From Mycobacterium sp. Root265 (GTDB taxonomy: Bacteria > Actinomycetota > Actinomycetes > Mycobacteriales > Mycobacteriaceae): DNA of 64,000 bases. Position 1 is the first letter of the stretch. Every line of letters starts with the position of its first letter. Below are positions 42,104 to 50,437 of the stretch, one piece after another. Where the stretch lies: the NCBI RefSeq assembly GCF_001428895.1, contig NZ_LMJA01000012.1, positions 63,313 through 127,312 of the forward strand. Direction: 5' to 3'. The notes under the pieces were generated by a model. It saw only the letters and a list, made by a program, of their open reading frames with translations, was not told the DNA's origin and searched no databases. The position numbers and the translations under genes were made by a program.

Positions 42104-42722
42104 GATCCGGCAGCGGCCGCGCACAGACCTCGCGCGCATCGGCCTCGGACATGCCGAACAATCGCAGCACATCGGCGGTCACCACATCGGCGGCGTGTGC
42201 GTCATCGCGATCCGGTTGCGCGGCAAGAAGATTACCCAGACCGAGCAGTGCCCCGCCGGCCACCGCCAGCGCCAGCTCGGGGTCCTCGACACGGAAGCGG
42301 CCCGACGCCACCCCGGCATTGATATCGCGCAGGGCCCGCGGCGCCAGCCCACGATCGGACTGCAACAGCGTCATACCGTTGGCCAGCAGCACCTTGCTCT
42401 CCTGCGGCCGGGCCCGGAACATCCGGCCGGTCATCCGGAAGCTGGCCGCGAAGATCTCGGCGGGATCGTCGAGGTCGGCGGTGCAGGCGTCCAGGATGTC
42501 GCCGTGCCGGTCGAGCACCTCGGTCACCGCGGCCTCGAACAGCTGCTCGCGGGACTCGAAGTGGTTGTAGAAGGAGCCCATGCCGACATCGGCGGCCTGG
42601 GTGATCTCCAGGATCGGCGCATTGAGCTTGCCCGCGGCGATGAACGACTGCGCGGCGACGAGCAGCGCCGCGCGGGTGCGCTGCTTGCGGCGATCGGTAC
42701 GGCTCGGCGCTTCTTCGGGCAT
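42075..42722 (-). CDS. TetR family regulator of the aromatic operon
   Basis: A 215-residue regulator starting at ATG 42722 (an ATG at 42740 is also possible but overlaps the operator). The helix-turn-helix is in RRKQRTRAALLVAAQSFIAA, ILEITQAADVGMGSFYNHFE, SREQLFEAAVTEVLDRH. The C-terminal domain is ligand-binding type. It is divergent from the dioxygenase operon. Two related palindromes at 42740-42761 and 42788-42801 are the probable operators. Its 3' end overlaps the AbiEi-like gene on the other strand by 29 bases. Confidence 0.88.
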   Translation of the reverse strand: MPEEAPSRTDRRKQRTRAALLVAAQSFIAAGKLNAPILEITQAADVGMGSFYNHFESREQLFEAAVTEVLDRHGDILDACTADLDDPAEIFAASFRMTGRMFRARPQESKVLLANGMTLLQSDRGLAPRALRDINAGVASGRFRVEDPELALAVAGGALLGLGNLLAAQPDRDDAHAADVVTADVLRLFGMSEADAREVCARPLPDLSAAQQAAS

Positions 42723-42739
42723 GGCCACAGTGTGCCTCA

Positions 42740-42801
42740 TTTCTGATGAATTCGTCAGAAACTCTTGACTGAGCGTCCCGTCGCATGTGACGATTTCGTC
42801 A
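42740..42801. promoter_or_regulatory. Twin TetR operators between regulator and aromatic operon
   Basis: O1 (42740-42761): arms TTTCTGATGAA and TTCGTCAGAAA, palindromic at 10 of 11 positions. O2 (42788-42801): TGACGAT-TTCGTCA, 6 of 7. Both share the core TGACGAATTCGTCA. TTGACT (42765-42770) is a good -35 for the operon, and O2 sits about 17 bases downstream at the -10 position. O1 overlaps the regulator's own upstream region. Confidence 0.7.
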
Positions 42802-42815
42802 GGAAAGGCGGTCAC

Positions 42816-43940
42816 ATGGTTGTTGACGTGCACAAAGACCTGCACAGCGAGCACGGCGCACGACACGGCGAACACCCTGGCCGCACACGCAACCCGATCA
42901 TCAAGGTCCAGGACCTGGCCTGGCTGGAGTTCGAAAAACCCGACCTGACCCGGGCCGAGGCCTTCGCCCGGGCCTTCGGGTTCCAGACCGCGCTGCGCAC
43001 CCCCACCGAGTTGTATCTGCGTGGCACCGACGCCGGCGCGCCCTGTGTGCTGTTGCGTCACGGCTCCCGGACCCGGTTCGTCGGACTGGCGCTGCAGGCC
43101 GCCGACGAGGTCGACGTGCTCCGAGTGGCCGACAAGACCGGCACCGTCGCGCGGCCCCTGCCCGAGGCGATCGGCGGGCTGGCCGTCGACCTCGCCGATC
43201 CCAGCGGCACCCCGGTCCGGGTGGTCGCCGGAATGCACACGCTGCCCGAGTCACCGGTGCAGCAGCCGCTGGTGCACAACACCGGCCGCTCGACGGTCCG
43301 CACCAACGCCACCCAGCGCCCGCCCCGGGTGCCGGCCCGCATCCAGCGGTTGGGCCATGTGGTGCTGCAATCCACCACCTACCTGCAGACGTTGAACTGG
43401 TACCTCAACACCTTCGGGATGATCGTCAGCGACTTCCTGTACTTCCCCGGCCAGCGTGACCGCGGACCGACCATGAGCTTCATCCGCTGCGATCGCGGCA
43501 GCATGCCGGCCGATCACCACACCGTGGCACTGGCGCTGGGCCCGGCGAACCGGTACGTGCACTCGGCCTTTCAGGTCAGCGATCTCGACGCGCTGGCCGC
43601 CGGCGGCGAATACCTCAGCGAGCGTGGCTATTCGCGGTCCTGGGGCATCGGCCGTCACATCCAGGGCAGCCAGATCTTCGACTACTGGCGTGATCCCGAC
43701 GGCTTCCTCGTCGAACACTTCGCGGACGGCGACATGTTCGACAACACCCTGGAACCCGGGTGGGCCGAGTTCACCGCAACCGGCCTGTCGCAATGGGGCC
43801 CGCCGGTCACCCGCGACTTCCTGGGCGCCGATCTGAAGTCCGTCCGCCACGAGGCGGCATCCATGCTGAGCGCGCTGCGCGGCGAGAACGAATTCGATAT
43901 CCGGCGGCTGGCCGGCCTACTGAAAGTTGCTTCCTCATGA
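42816..43940 (+). CDS. Two-domain VOC extradiol (catechol 2,3-)dioxygenase-like protein
   Basis: A 374-residue protein; ATG 42816 has AGGAAAGG seven bases upstream. The N-terminal VOC half is degenerate in metal residues (VQDLAWLEFEKPDLTRAEAF). The C-terminal half carries the likely Fe ligands: His in QRLGHVVLQSTT, His in NRYVHSAFQVSDL and Glu in GFLVEHFADGDMFDN. This is the architecture of type I extradiol enzymes that cleave catechols next to the hydroxyls. It is the first gene of a four-gene operon with overlapping starts, under the divergent TetR. Confidence 0.85.
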   Translation: MVVDVHKDLHSEHGARHGEHPGRTRNPIIKVQDLAWLEFEKPDLTRAEAFARAFGFQTALRTPTELYLRGTDAGAPCVLLRHGSRTRFVGLALQAADEVDVLRVADKTGTVARPLPEAIGGLAVDLADPSGTPVRVVAGMHTLPESPVQQPLVHNTGRSTVRTNATQRPPRVPARIQRLGHVVLQSTTYLQTLNWYLNTFGMIVSDFLYFPGQRDRGPTMSFIRCDRGSMPADHHTVALALGPANRYVHSAFQVSDLDALAAGGEYLSERGYSRSWGIGRHIQGSQIFDYWRDPDGFLVEHFADGDMFDNTLEPGWAEFTATGLSQWGPPVTRDFLGADLKSVRHEAASMLSALRGENEFDIRRLAGLLKVASS

Positions 43941-44869
43941 CAGTTTCCGTGTTGCGCACCGATGACGCCTGGTGGGTCAAGACCGCGAACGGCGCCGCCC
44001 GCATCACCACCTCGGCCACCACCACCGCCGAACTGCTCGCCGACCGTACCGCTGTCGACGCCGCGCTCACCGCAGATGTCGTCCCGATCGACACCCTCGA
44101 TCTGGTCTCCCCCGTCACCGCGCCATGCCGGGTGATCGCGCAGATGACCAACTTCGAATCCCACGTCCGCGATTCCGGGATGGACCCGAAGACTGTCCCG
44201 CTGACCTTCTTCCGCAAATCCTCGGCCTCGATCAGCGGACCGTTCGACGATATCGTCAAACCCGGGCATGTCCGGTTCCTGGACTACGAGGTCGAGATCG
44301 GCCTGGTGGTCGGCCGCGACATATCGGTCGGCACCAACCTCTCCGAGAACGACCTCGCCGACGCCATCGCCGGGCTGGTCATCACCAATGACGTGTCCGC
44401 ACGCGACATCCAGCTACCCCAGACCCAGTTCTACGAGGCGAAGTCCTACCCCACCTTCACCCCGGTCGGCCCCGAACTGGTCTTGGTCGACGGCGACGAC
44501 CTCAAACGTTTCGGCGATCTTCGACTCACGCTGTCCGTCAACGGTTCCCAACGCCAGAATGCCGTCGTCGAGGGTGACATGCTGTACCGCCCGCTGCAGG
44601 CCCTGCAGTCGCTGACCCGGTTCCAGGATCTGGCCGCCGGAGATCTCATCCTGACCGGCACCCCGGCCGGCACCGCGCTGCGCGCCCCGGCCAAGCCGAT
44701 CGAGATCATCGGCAACCTGCTACCGCCCGCGGTGAAATGGAAGGCCTTCTTCAAACGTCAGGCCTCCAACACCGACTACCTCAACGACGGCGACATCGTC
44801 GAGGCCACGATCGGCACCGATGACGGCACCATCGACCTCGGCGTGCAACGCATGCGAGTCAGATACTGA
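43937..44869 (+). CDS. Fumarylacetoacetate hydrolase (FAH) family protein
   Basis: A 310-residue protein starting at ATG 43937 (ATGA overlap). The FAH fold shows the metal-binding acidic set DYEVEIGLVVGRDI and ITNDVSARDIQ, with FFRKSSASISGPFDDI and the end motif LILTGTPAGTALRAPAKPIE plus LNDGDIVEATIGTDDGTI. Members hydrolyse or decarboxylate the products of ring cleavage, such as acylpyruvates or oxaloacetate-like compounds. Placement after the dioxygenase suggests the second step of the pathway. Confidence 0.88.
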   Translation: MTVSVLRTDDAWWVKTANGAARITTSATTTAELLADRTAVDAALTADVVPIDTLDLVSPVTAPCRVIAQMTNFESHVRDSGMDPKTVPLTFFRKSSASISGPFDDIVKPGHVRFLDYEVEIGLVVGRDISVGTNLSENDLADAIAGLVITNDVSARDIQLPQTQFYEAKSYPTFTPVGPELVLVDGDDLKRFGDLRLTLSVNGSQRQNAVVEGDMLYRPLQALQSLTRFQDLAAGDLILTGTPAGTALRAPAKPIEIIGNLLPPAVKWKAFFKRQASNTDYLNDGDIVEATIGTDDGTIDLGVQRMRVRY

Positions 44870-46038
44870 TGACGACGCACGTGCCGGTGGCCGTCATCGG
44901 CGCCGGGCCGACAGGGATGACGGTCGCCACCCTGCTCGCGCAGTGCGGCATCGAGACACTCGTCCTCGACCGCTGGCGCGATGTCTACCCGCAGCCGCGC
45001 GCGGTGCACCTCGACGATGAGGTCTACCAGATCCTGGCGCGCGTCGGCATTGCCGACAGGTTCGCCGCGATCTCGCGGCCCGCGCTCGGCCTGCAGCTGG
45101 TCGACGAACACCACCGGGTGCTGGCACGCTTCCGGCGCCGCATCGGCCGTCACGGCTTCCCGCAGGCCAACATGTTCGACCAACCCGAGCTGGAAAGACT
45201 GTTGCGGGACAACCTGACCCATTACCCGCAGATCCGGATGCGCGGCGGCGTCGAGGTGATCGACCTGGCGCCCGGCACGCCGGCCCGACTCACCCTCGCC
45301 GACGGCGAGGTGATCACGTGCGACTACGTGTTGGGCTGCGACGGCGCAAACAGCTTGGTGCGCACGCGGATCGGCGCCGTCATGCAGGACCTCAAGTTTG
45401 ACCAGCGGTGGCTGGTCGTCGATATCGCCACCGGCGCGGACCTGCAGCAGTGGGACGGCGTGCACCAGGTCTGCAGCGCGCACCGGGCCGCCACCTACAT
45501 GCGGATCGGTGAGACCCGGTACCGCTGGGAATTCCAGCTGCTGGCCGAGGAGTCGGCATCCGACTACACCGGCCTGGATGCGTTGCACCCGTTCATCGCG
45601 CCGTGGGTACCCGAGGGCACCGAGCTCGAGCTGGTGCGGGTCACCGAGTACACCTTCCGCGCCCAACTCGCCGACCGCTGGCGCCGCGACAATGTGTTCC
45701 TGCTCGGCGACGCCGCGCACCTGACCCCGCCGTTCATCGGGCAGGGCATGGGCGCGGGCCTGCGCGATGCGATGAACCTGGCCGGGAAGCTGGCCGGGGT
45801 GATCAACGGCGAACTGGACGCGGAAGTACTTAACAGCTATGAGCGGGAACGCAAACCGCACGCCCGGAACATGATCCGCCTCGCGCTGATCGTCGGGCGC
45901 GCCATGACCGCGGGGGGCCGAACCGGCGACCGGGCCCGGCACGCGCTGGCGGCCGTGCTGACCATTCCGCGCGTAACAGCGCGTCGGCTGCGCGGCAAGA
46001 CCGTGGTCGCACAACCCGTCGACCGAAGGATCCCATGA
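44869..46038 (+). CDS. FAD-dependent aromatic monooxygenase
   Basis: A 389-residue flavoprotein starting at ATG 44869 (TGATG overlap). The dinucleotide fold is VPVAVIGAGPTGMTVATLLA, the DG motif LGCDGANSLVRTRIG, and the FAD ribityl motif FLLGDAAHLTPPFIGQGMGA. It resembles MhpA-type 3-(3-hydroxyphenyl)propionate hydroxylases (DQRWLVVDIATGADLQQW) but is shorter than their usual 500-plus residues, lacking the C-terminal thioredoxin-like domain. It would hydroxylate a phenolic ring to give the catechol for the dioxygenase. Confidence 0.87.
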   Translation: MTTHVPVAVIGAGPTGMTVATLLAQCGIETLVLDRWRDVYPQPRAVHLDDEVYQILARVGIADRFAAISRPALGLQLVDEHHRVLARFRRRIGRHGFPQANMFDQPELERLLRDNLTHYPQIRMRGGVEVIDLAPGTPARLTLADGEVITCDYVLGCDGANSLVRTRIGAVMQDLKFDQRWLVVDIATGADLQQWDGVHQVCSAHRAATYMRIGETRYRWEFQLLAEESASDYTGLDALHPFIAPWVPEGTELELVRVTEYTFRAQLADRWRRDNVFLLGDAAHLTPPFIGQGMGAGLRDAMNLAGKLAGVINGELDAEVLNSYERERKPHARNMIRLALIVGRAMTAGGRTGDRARHALAAVLTIPRVTARRLRGKTVVAQPVDRRIP

Positions 46039-47201
46039 CCGCCACCTACCGCGCCGACATCTACCGCACCGGCGCCATCCTGGACCCGTACCCGCACTAC
46101 CGGCGGCTGCGCGATCTCGGTCCGGTGGTGTGGCTGAACCGACATAAGTGTTTCGCACTGCCCCGCTACGCCGAGTGCAAGGCCACCCTGCGCGATGATC
46201 AGCAGTTCCTCTCGGGTGACGGCGTCTCGCTGAACATGTTGGCCAACAGGCTGTCCAAGGGCACGACGCTGGCCAGCGACGGTGATGAGCACGCCGAGCG
46301 CCGCAAACTGGTCGCGCACCGGATGATGCCGCGGGCGTTGCGCAGTCTCGGCGACACCGTGGACGAGCAGGCCGCCGCGGTGGTCGAGGCCGCCGTCGCG
46401 CAGGGCAGTATCGATGGCGTCGACCTGGCAACCGCGCTGCCGCTGGCCATCGTGCCCGATCTGGTGGGCTGGCCCCGTGATCAGCGCGAGCATCTGATCG
46501 AGTGGGGTGGGGCCACCTTCGATGTGCTCGGGCCGCTGAATTGGCAGGCGATCAAGGCGGTTCCGCGGGCATGGGAGATGTTGCGGTTCGCGCGGCGCGT
46601 GGTCCGCCGCCGCGATGTGCTGGCCGGCAGCATCATCGACGAATTGTTGACCGCCGCCGATCAGGGTGCACTCGACCACGCCGAGTGCCCCGCGTTGATG
46701 GTCGACTACATCGCCCCGTCGTTGGACACCACCATCAGCGCGATCTCGAATGCGCTGTACCTGTTCGGGACTCACCCCGAGCAGTGGCAGCTGCTCAAGG
46801 ACGATCCGGACCTCATCCCGGCCGCCGTCAACGAGGTGGTGCGCTACGAGTCGCCGCTGCGGGCGTTCGCCCGGCATGTCCGTCGCGACACCGAGATCGC
46901 GGGCACCGCGATCCCGGCCGGCTCCAAGGTGTTGGTGCTCTACGCCTCGGCCAACCGCGACGAGCATGCCTGGGACGATCCGGAAACCTTCGATATCCGT
47001 CGTAATGCCGGTGCGCACATCGGTTTCGGCAACGGCGCGCACGCCTGCGCCGGGCAGGGTCTGGCGCGGCTGGAGACCGTCGCCATCCTGCGGGCCCTGG
47101 TGGCGCGCGTCGACCGCATCGAGGTGACCGGTGAACCGGTGTGGGCGGTCAACAACATCATCCGCAGGCACCAGAGCCTGCCGCTGAAGCTGATCGCCTA
47201 A
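46035..47201 (+). CDS. Cytochrome P450
   Basis: A 388-residue soluble-type bacterial P450, start ATG 46035 (ATGA overlap). The K-helix is NEVVRYESPLR, the haem loop IGFGNGAHACAGQGLARLE (Cys about residue 339). The I-helix reads DYIAPSLDTTISAI, where the usual A-G-x-D-T-T has Pro and Ser before LDTT. As the last gene of the aromatic operon it may perform demethylation or first hydroxylation of the substrate. No ferredoxin gene is in the operon. Its stop overlaps the opposing lmeA-like stop by two bases. Confidence 0.92.
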   Translation: MTATYRADIYRTGAILDPYPHYRRLRDLGPVVWLNRHKCFALPRYAECKATLRDDQQFLSGDGVSLNMLANRLSKGTTLASDGDEHAERRKLVAHRMMPRALRSLGDTVDEQAAAVVEAAVAQGSIDGVDLATALPLAIVPDLVGWPRDQREHLIEWGGATFDVLGPLNWQAIKAVPRAWEMLRFARRVVRRRDVLAGSIIDELLTAADQGALDHAECPALMVDYIAPSLDTTISAISNALYLFGTHPEQWQLLKDDPDLIPAAVNEVVRYESPLRAFARHVRRDTEIAGTAIPAGSKVLVLYASANRDEHAWDDPETFDIRRNAGAHIGFGNGAHACAGQGLARLETVAILRALVARVDRIEVTGEPVWAVNNIIRRHQSLPLKLIA

Positions 47202-48208
47202 AGGGCCTCGAAGCAGGAGTCGCTCTCACCGGTCGGGATCGCAGCGTCCGTGGACGAGAACTTCCCGGTCACACCGGTACTCGTCACCGCGACGCTGTCG
47301 GCCTTGATGCCGAGCGGGTAGTTGTCATTGAGCGTGGTGGTCAACTCGTTGAGTGCGGTCTGCACGGCGTCCTTGCCGAACGGCCCGGTGACGTCGACGA
47401 CGTTGAGGTCCAGGTTGCCCGCGTTGACCTCGGGTCGCGCGGTGATGGTGGTGCCGCCGGTGGCCTCCAGGATCAGGGTGCCCGCGGCCGCGTCGGTGCG
47501 CACCCCGGTGACCAGGTCGCCGACGACCGGCAGGTTCTCCGCGACGGTCTGTTTGATACCGTCCGCGGTCCAGTCCAGCGTGGCCGTCACCGACCCGATG
47601 GTGCCCTTCGCGTCGGCGGTGGGCTGCAGATCGATATCGCTGAGCGTGACATCGGCGGTCATGCCCTTGGCTTCCTGCACCCGGTCGCCGGTGGTGATCA
47701 CCGAGATGTCGGAGTAGTGGTCGGTGAGGTACTGCCACAGGAACGGCGGCGTCACCGAGTAGGAGACGTCGGCGGTGTCCTCGACCAGACAGTCGGTGAT
47801 ACCGGAGAGCACGGTGCCGGCGCGGTGCCGGGCGTAGAGCTCCGCCGCGGCGAGCCCGCCGACCAGGACCGCCACCACGATGACGGCGATCAACGCGATG
47901 CTCTGCTTGTTGCGCGTGGCAGGGGCCGGCGGGGGCTGCATCCCGGGTGGCCGCAGCGGCGGGGCCGGCGGCGGTGGTGGCGGGGGCTTGCGGATCTGCT
48001 GGGTCACCGGGTCGGGCACCCGGATTTTCTGGGTGGACGGCTCGGGCCGTGGGAGGCGCTGAGTGGGCGGCTCGGGCCGGGGCAGGCGTTGGGTCGGGCT
48101 GGACAGATCCCCCGGTCGCTGCGCTCCTGCCCGCCGGTCGGGCCTGGGTGCTCGCGGTATCCGCCGGGTCGCCGGGTCGCGCGGCGGTTCGGGCGGCTGC
48201 GTCGGCAT
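47198..48208 (-). CDS. LmeA-like (DUF2993) phospholipid-binding protein with proline-rich N-terminus
   Basis: A 336-residue protein. Residues 1-100 are Pro/Arg-rich, with near-repeats PTQRLPRPEPP, PTQRLPRPEPS and STQKIRVPDP, and a PPPPPPPAPPLRPPG run. One membrane helix follows (about 103-125: IALIAVIVVAVLVGGLAAAE). The rest is the DUF2993 lipid-binding fold in the periplasm (LYARHRAGTVLSGITDCLVE; DVTGPFGKDAVQTALNELTT). LmeA assists late mannan/lipomannan elongation in mycobacteria; this paralogue's role is unknown. An intrinsic terminator separates it from the upstream gene. Confidence 0.82.
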   Translation of the reverse strand: MPTQPPEPPRDPATRRIPRAPRPDRRAGAQRPGDLSSPTQRLPRPEPPTQRLPRPEPSTQKIRVPDPVTQQIRKPPPPPPPAPPLRPPGMQPPPAPATRNKQSIALIAVIVVAVLVGGLAAAELYARHRAGTVLSGITDCLVEDTADVSYSVTPPFLWQYLTDHYSDISVITTGDRVQEAKGMTADVTLSDIDLQPTADAKGTIGSVTATLDWTADGIKQTVAENLPVVGDLVTGVRTDAAAGTLILEATGGTTITARPEVNAGNLDLNVVDVTGPFGKDAVQTALNELTTTLNDNYPLGIKADSVAVTSTGVTGKFSSTDAAIPTGESDSCFEAL

Positions 48209-48227
48209 CTGCCCAGTGTGCCAAAAG

Positions 48228-48263
48228 ACCGGCGGCGGGAAACCGAAGTTCCCCGCCGCCGGT
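48228..48263 (-). terminator. Intrinsic terminator downstream of the 92-residue membrane protein gene
   Basis: A perfect 12-bp GC-rich stem joins 48228-48239 (ACCGGCGGCGGG) and 48252-48263 around a 12-base loop. On the minus strand the stem is followed by CTTTT. It separates the membrane protein gene (stop 48276) from the lmeA-like gene. Confidence 0.75.
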
Positions 48264-48275
48264 GCTGACGTGGCC

Positions 48276-48554
48276 TTACTGCTCGGGCTGCTCCTCGGCG
48301 GCGCTGTAGCGGGTCCAGAAGGCGTAGGCGGCCAGGCCGGCGGCCACCGCGACCGCGACCCACACCACGAAGGAGATGATCAGCGAGACCGGGGACAGTC
48401 CGAAGCTGGACAGGGCGAAGCCCGCGTAGACCAGCCACAGCAGCCGGTACACCGACCACAGCGCGGTCAGCCCGCTGAAGAGGGCGATGATCAGGGCCGG
48501 GGTCTTCTCGACGCGCTTGGTCAGGTCCTGCAGCTGGGCGGGGATCACGTTCAT
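48276..48554 (-). CDS. Small two-helix membrane protein
   Basis: A 92-residue protein, ATG 48554 with AAAGGA about eight bases upstream. A charged start (MNVIPAQLQDLTKRVEKTPA) precedes membrane helices at about 21-45 (LIIALFSGLTALWSVYRLLW) and 54-80 (LIISFVVWVAVAVAAGLAAY), and an acidic tail. I recall similar short mycobacterial membrane proteins of unknown function. It is divergent from the sulfatase, with a perfect palindrome CGCCAC-T-GTGGCG at 48577-48589 between them that may be an operator. Confidence 0.65.
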   Translation of the reverse strand: MNVIPAQLQDLTKRVEKTPALIIALFSGLTALWSVYRLLWLVYAGFALSSFGLSPVSLIISFVVWVAVAVAAGLAAYAFWTRYSAAEEQPEQ

Positions 48555-48657
48555 CGGTATTCCTTTCGGGGTGCGCCGCCACTGTGGCGTCGTCATGGCA
48601 CAAGTACAGCGAGGCGCATTCGCTACCGATCCCAACAATTCGGTGTTGGATGACGTC

Positions 48658-50436
48658 ATGACCCAGCCCGACATCGTCATCCTGATGACCGATGAGGAAC
48701 GCGCGGTGCCCCCGTACGAGTCGCCCGAGGTGCTGGACTGGCGGCAGCGGACGCTGAGCGGGCGGCGCTGGTTCGATGAGCACGGCGTCAGCTTCACCCG
48801 GCACTACACCGGATCGCTGGCCTGCGTACCGAGCCGGCCGACGCTGTTCACCGGGCACTACCCGGATCTGCACGGGGTCACCCAGACCGACGGTCTGGGC
48901 AAGCGCTACGACGATTCGCGGTTGCGCTGGCTGCGCCGCGGTGAGGTGCCCACCCTCGGAAACTGGTTCCGCGCAGCCGGATACGACACCCACTACGACG
49001 GCAAATGGCATATCTCGCACGCCGACCTGGAGGATCCGGCGACCGGGAAGATCCTGGCCACCAATGACGACACCGGTGTCGTCGACCCAGCCGCCGTGCA
49101 GGCCTACCTCGACGCCGACCCGCTGAAGCCCTACGGGTTCTCCGGCTGGGTGGGCCCCGAGCCGCACGGAGCGGCCATGGCCAACAGCGGTTTTCGCCGC
49201 GACCCGCTGTTCGCCGACCGCATTGTGGCCTGGCTCGAAGACCGCTACGCCCGCCGCCGCGCCGGCGACGCCGCGGCCCTGAAGCCCTTCCTGCTGGTCG
49301 CCAGCTTCGTCAATCCCCATGACATCGTGCTGTTTCCGGCGTGGTCGCGGCGCAGTCCACTGGCGGCGTCACCCCTCGATCCCCCGCACGTGCCGCCCGC
49401 GCCCACCGCGACCGAGGATCTGCGCAGCAAGCCCGCCGCGCAGACGGCGTTCCGCGACGCCTACTACTCCGGGTACGGGCCGTCGGCGGCAGTCGCCCGG
49501 ACCTACAAGCGCAAGGCACAGCAATACCGCGACCTGTACTACCGGCTGCACGCCGAGGTCGACGGCCCACTGGACCGGGTGCGCCGCGCCGTCACCAACG
49601 GTTCCACCGACGCGGTGCTGGTGCGCACCTCCGATCACGGTGAGCTGCTGGGTGCGCACGGCGGGCTGCACCAGAAGTGGTTCAACCTGTACGACGAGGC
49701 CACCCGGGTGCCGTTCGTCATCGCCCGCATCGGCGCTGCGGCGACGTCACCGCGCACGGTGTCCGCACCCACCTCGCATGTGGATCTGGTGCCGACGCTG
49801 CTCGGCGCCGCCGGGGTCGACGTCCCTGCGGTCGCCGCAGCGCTGGCCGCCGAGTTCAGCGAGGTGCACCCGCTGCCCGGCCACGACTTGATGCCCGTGG
49901 TGCACGGTGGCCCGGCCGATGAGGACCGGGCGGTGTACCTGCTGACCCGCGACAATGTCCTCGAAGGCGATACCGGGGCGTCCGGGCTGGCGCGCCAGCT
50001 GGGCCGTGATGTGAATCCTCCTGCACCGCTGCGGATCCGGGTGCCGGTGCAGGTGGCCGGCAACTTCGAAGCCATGGTGGCACGCGCCGATGACCGGCTG
50101 TGGAAGGTGGTGCGTACTTTCGACGATCCGGGTACCTGGACCGAGCCGGGGGTACGCCAGCTGGCCTATACCGGCCGCGGCGCTCAGCGCTATCGCAGCG
50201 ATGTGCTCGACGACCAGTGGGAGCTCTACGACCTGACCGGCGATCCCGCCGAGGCGGTGAACCGCTGGGACGACCCGTCGCTGCATGAGCTGCGGGCGCT
50301 GCTGCGGATGCAGCTCAAGCAGGTGCGGGCCGCAGCAGTGCCGGAGCGCAACGAGCCGTGGCCCTATGTGCGCCGGCAGCCGCCGGCAGAGTCCGGTGGG
50401 CTGCTCGGCCGGGTGCTGGCCCGGCTCCGACGCTGA
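48658..50436 (+). CDS. Sulfatase (formylglycine-dependent)
   Basis: A 592-residue sulfatase. The maturation motif CxPxR is intact in SLACVPSRPTLFTGHYPD (Cys about residue 57), so formylglycine conversion by an FGE-type enzyme is expected; none is encoded here. Metal and substrate residues: DIVILMTDEERAV, the Lys/His of HYDGKWHISHADL, ASFVNPHDIVLFP, and VRTSDHGELLGAHGGLHQKW. It is complete at family length. The chosen ATG is preceded by TGACGTCA (48651-48658); an ATG 26 codons upstream is less likely. The substrate (sulfate ester of lipid, sterol or sugar) is unknown. Confidence 0.9.
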   Translation: MTQPDIVILMTDEERAVPPYESPEVLDWRQRTLSGRRWFDEHGVSFTRHYTGSLACVPSRPTLFTGHYPDLHGVTQTDGLGKRYDDSRLRWLRRGEVPTLGNWFRAAGYDTHYDGKWHISHADLEDPATGKILATNDDTGVVDPAAVQAYLDADPLKPYGFSGWVGPEPHGAAMANSGFRRDPLFADRIVAWLEDRYARRRAGDAAALKPFLLVASFVNPHDIVLFPAWSRRSPLAASPLDPPHVPPAPTATEDLRSKPAAQTAFRDAYYSGYGPSAAVARTYKRKAQQYRDLYYRLHAEVDGPLDRVRRAVTNGSTDAVLVRTSDHGELLGAHGGLHQKWFNLYDEATRVPFVIARIGAAATSPRTVSAPTSHVDLVPTLLGAAGVDVPAVAAALAAEFSEVHPLPGHDLMPVVHGGPADEDRAVYLLTRDNVLEGDTGASGLARQLGRDVNPPAPLRIRVPVQVAGNFEAMVARADDRLWKVVRTFDDPGTWTEPGVRQLAYTGRGAQRYRSDVLDDQWELYDLTGDPAEAVNRWDDPSLHELRALLRMQLKQVRAAAVPERNEPWPYVRRQPPAESGGLLGRVLARLRR

Positions 50437-50437
50437 G

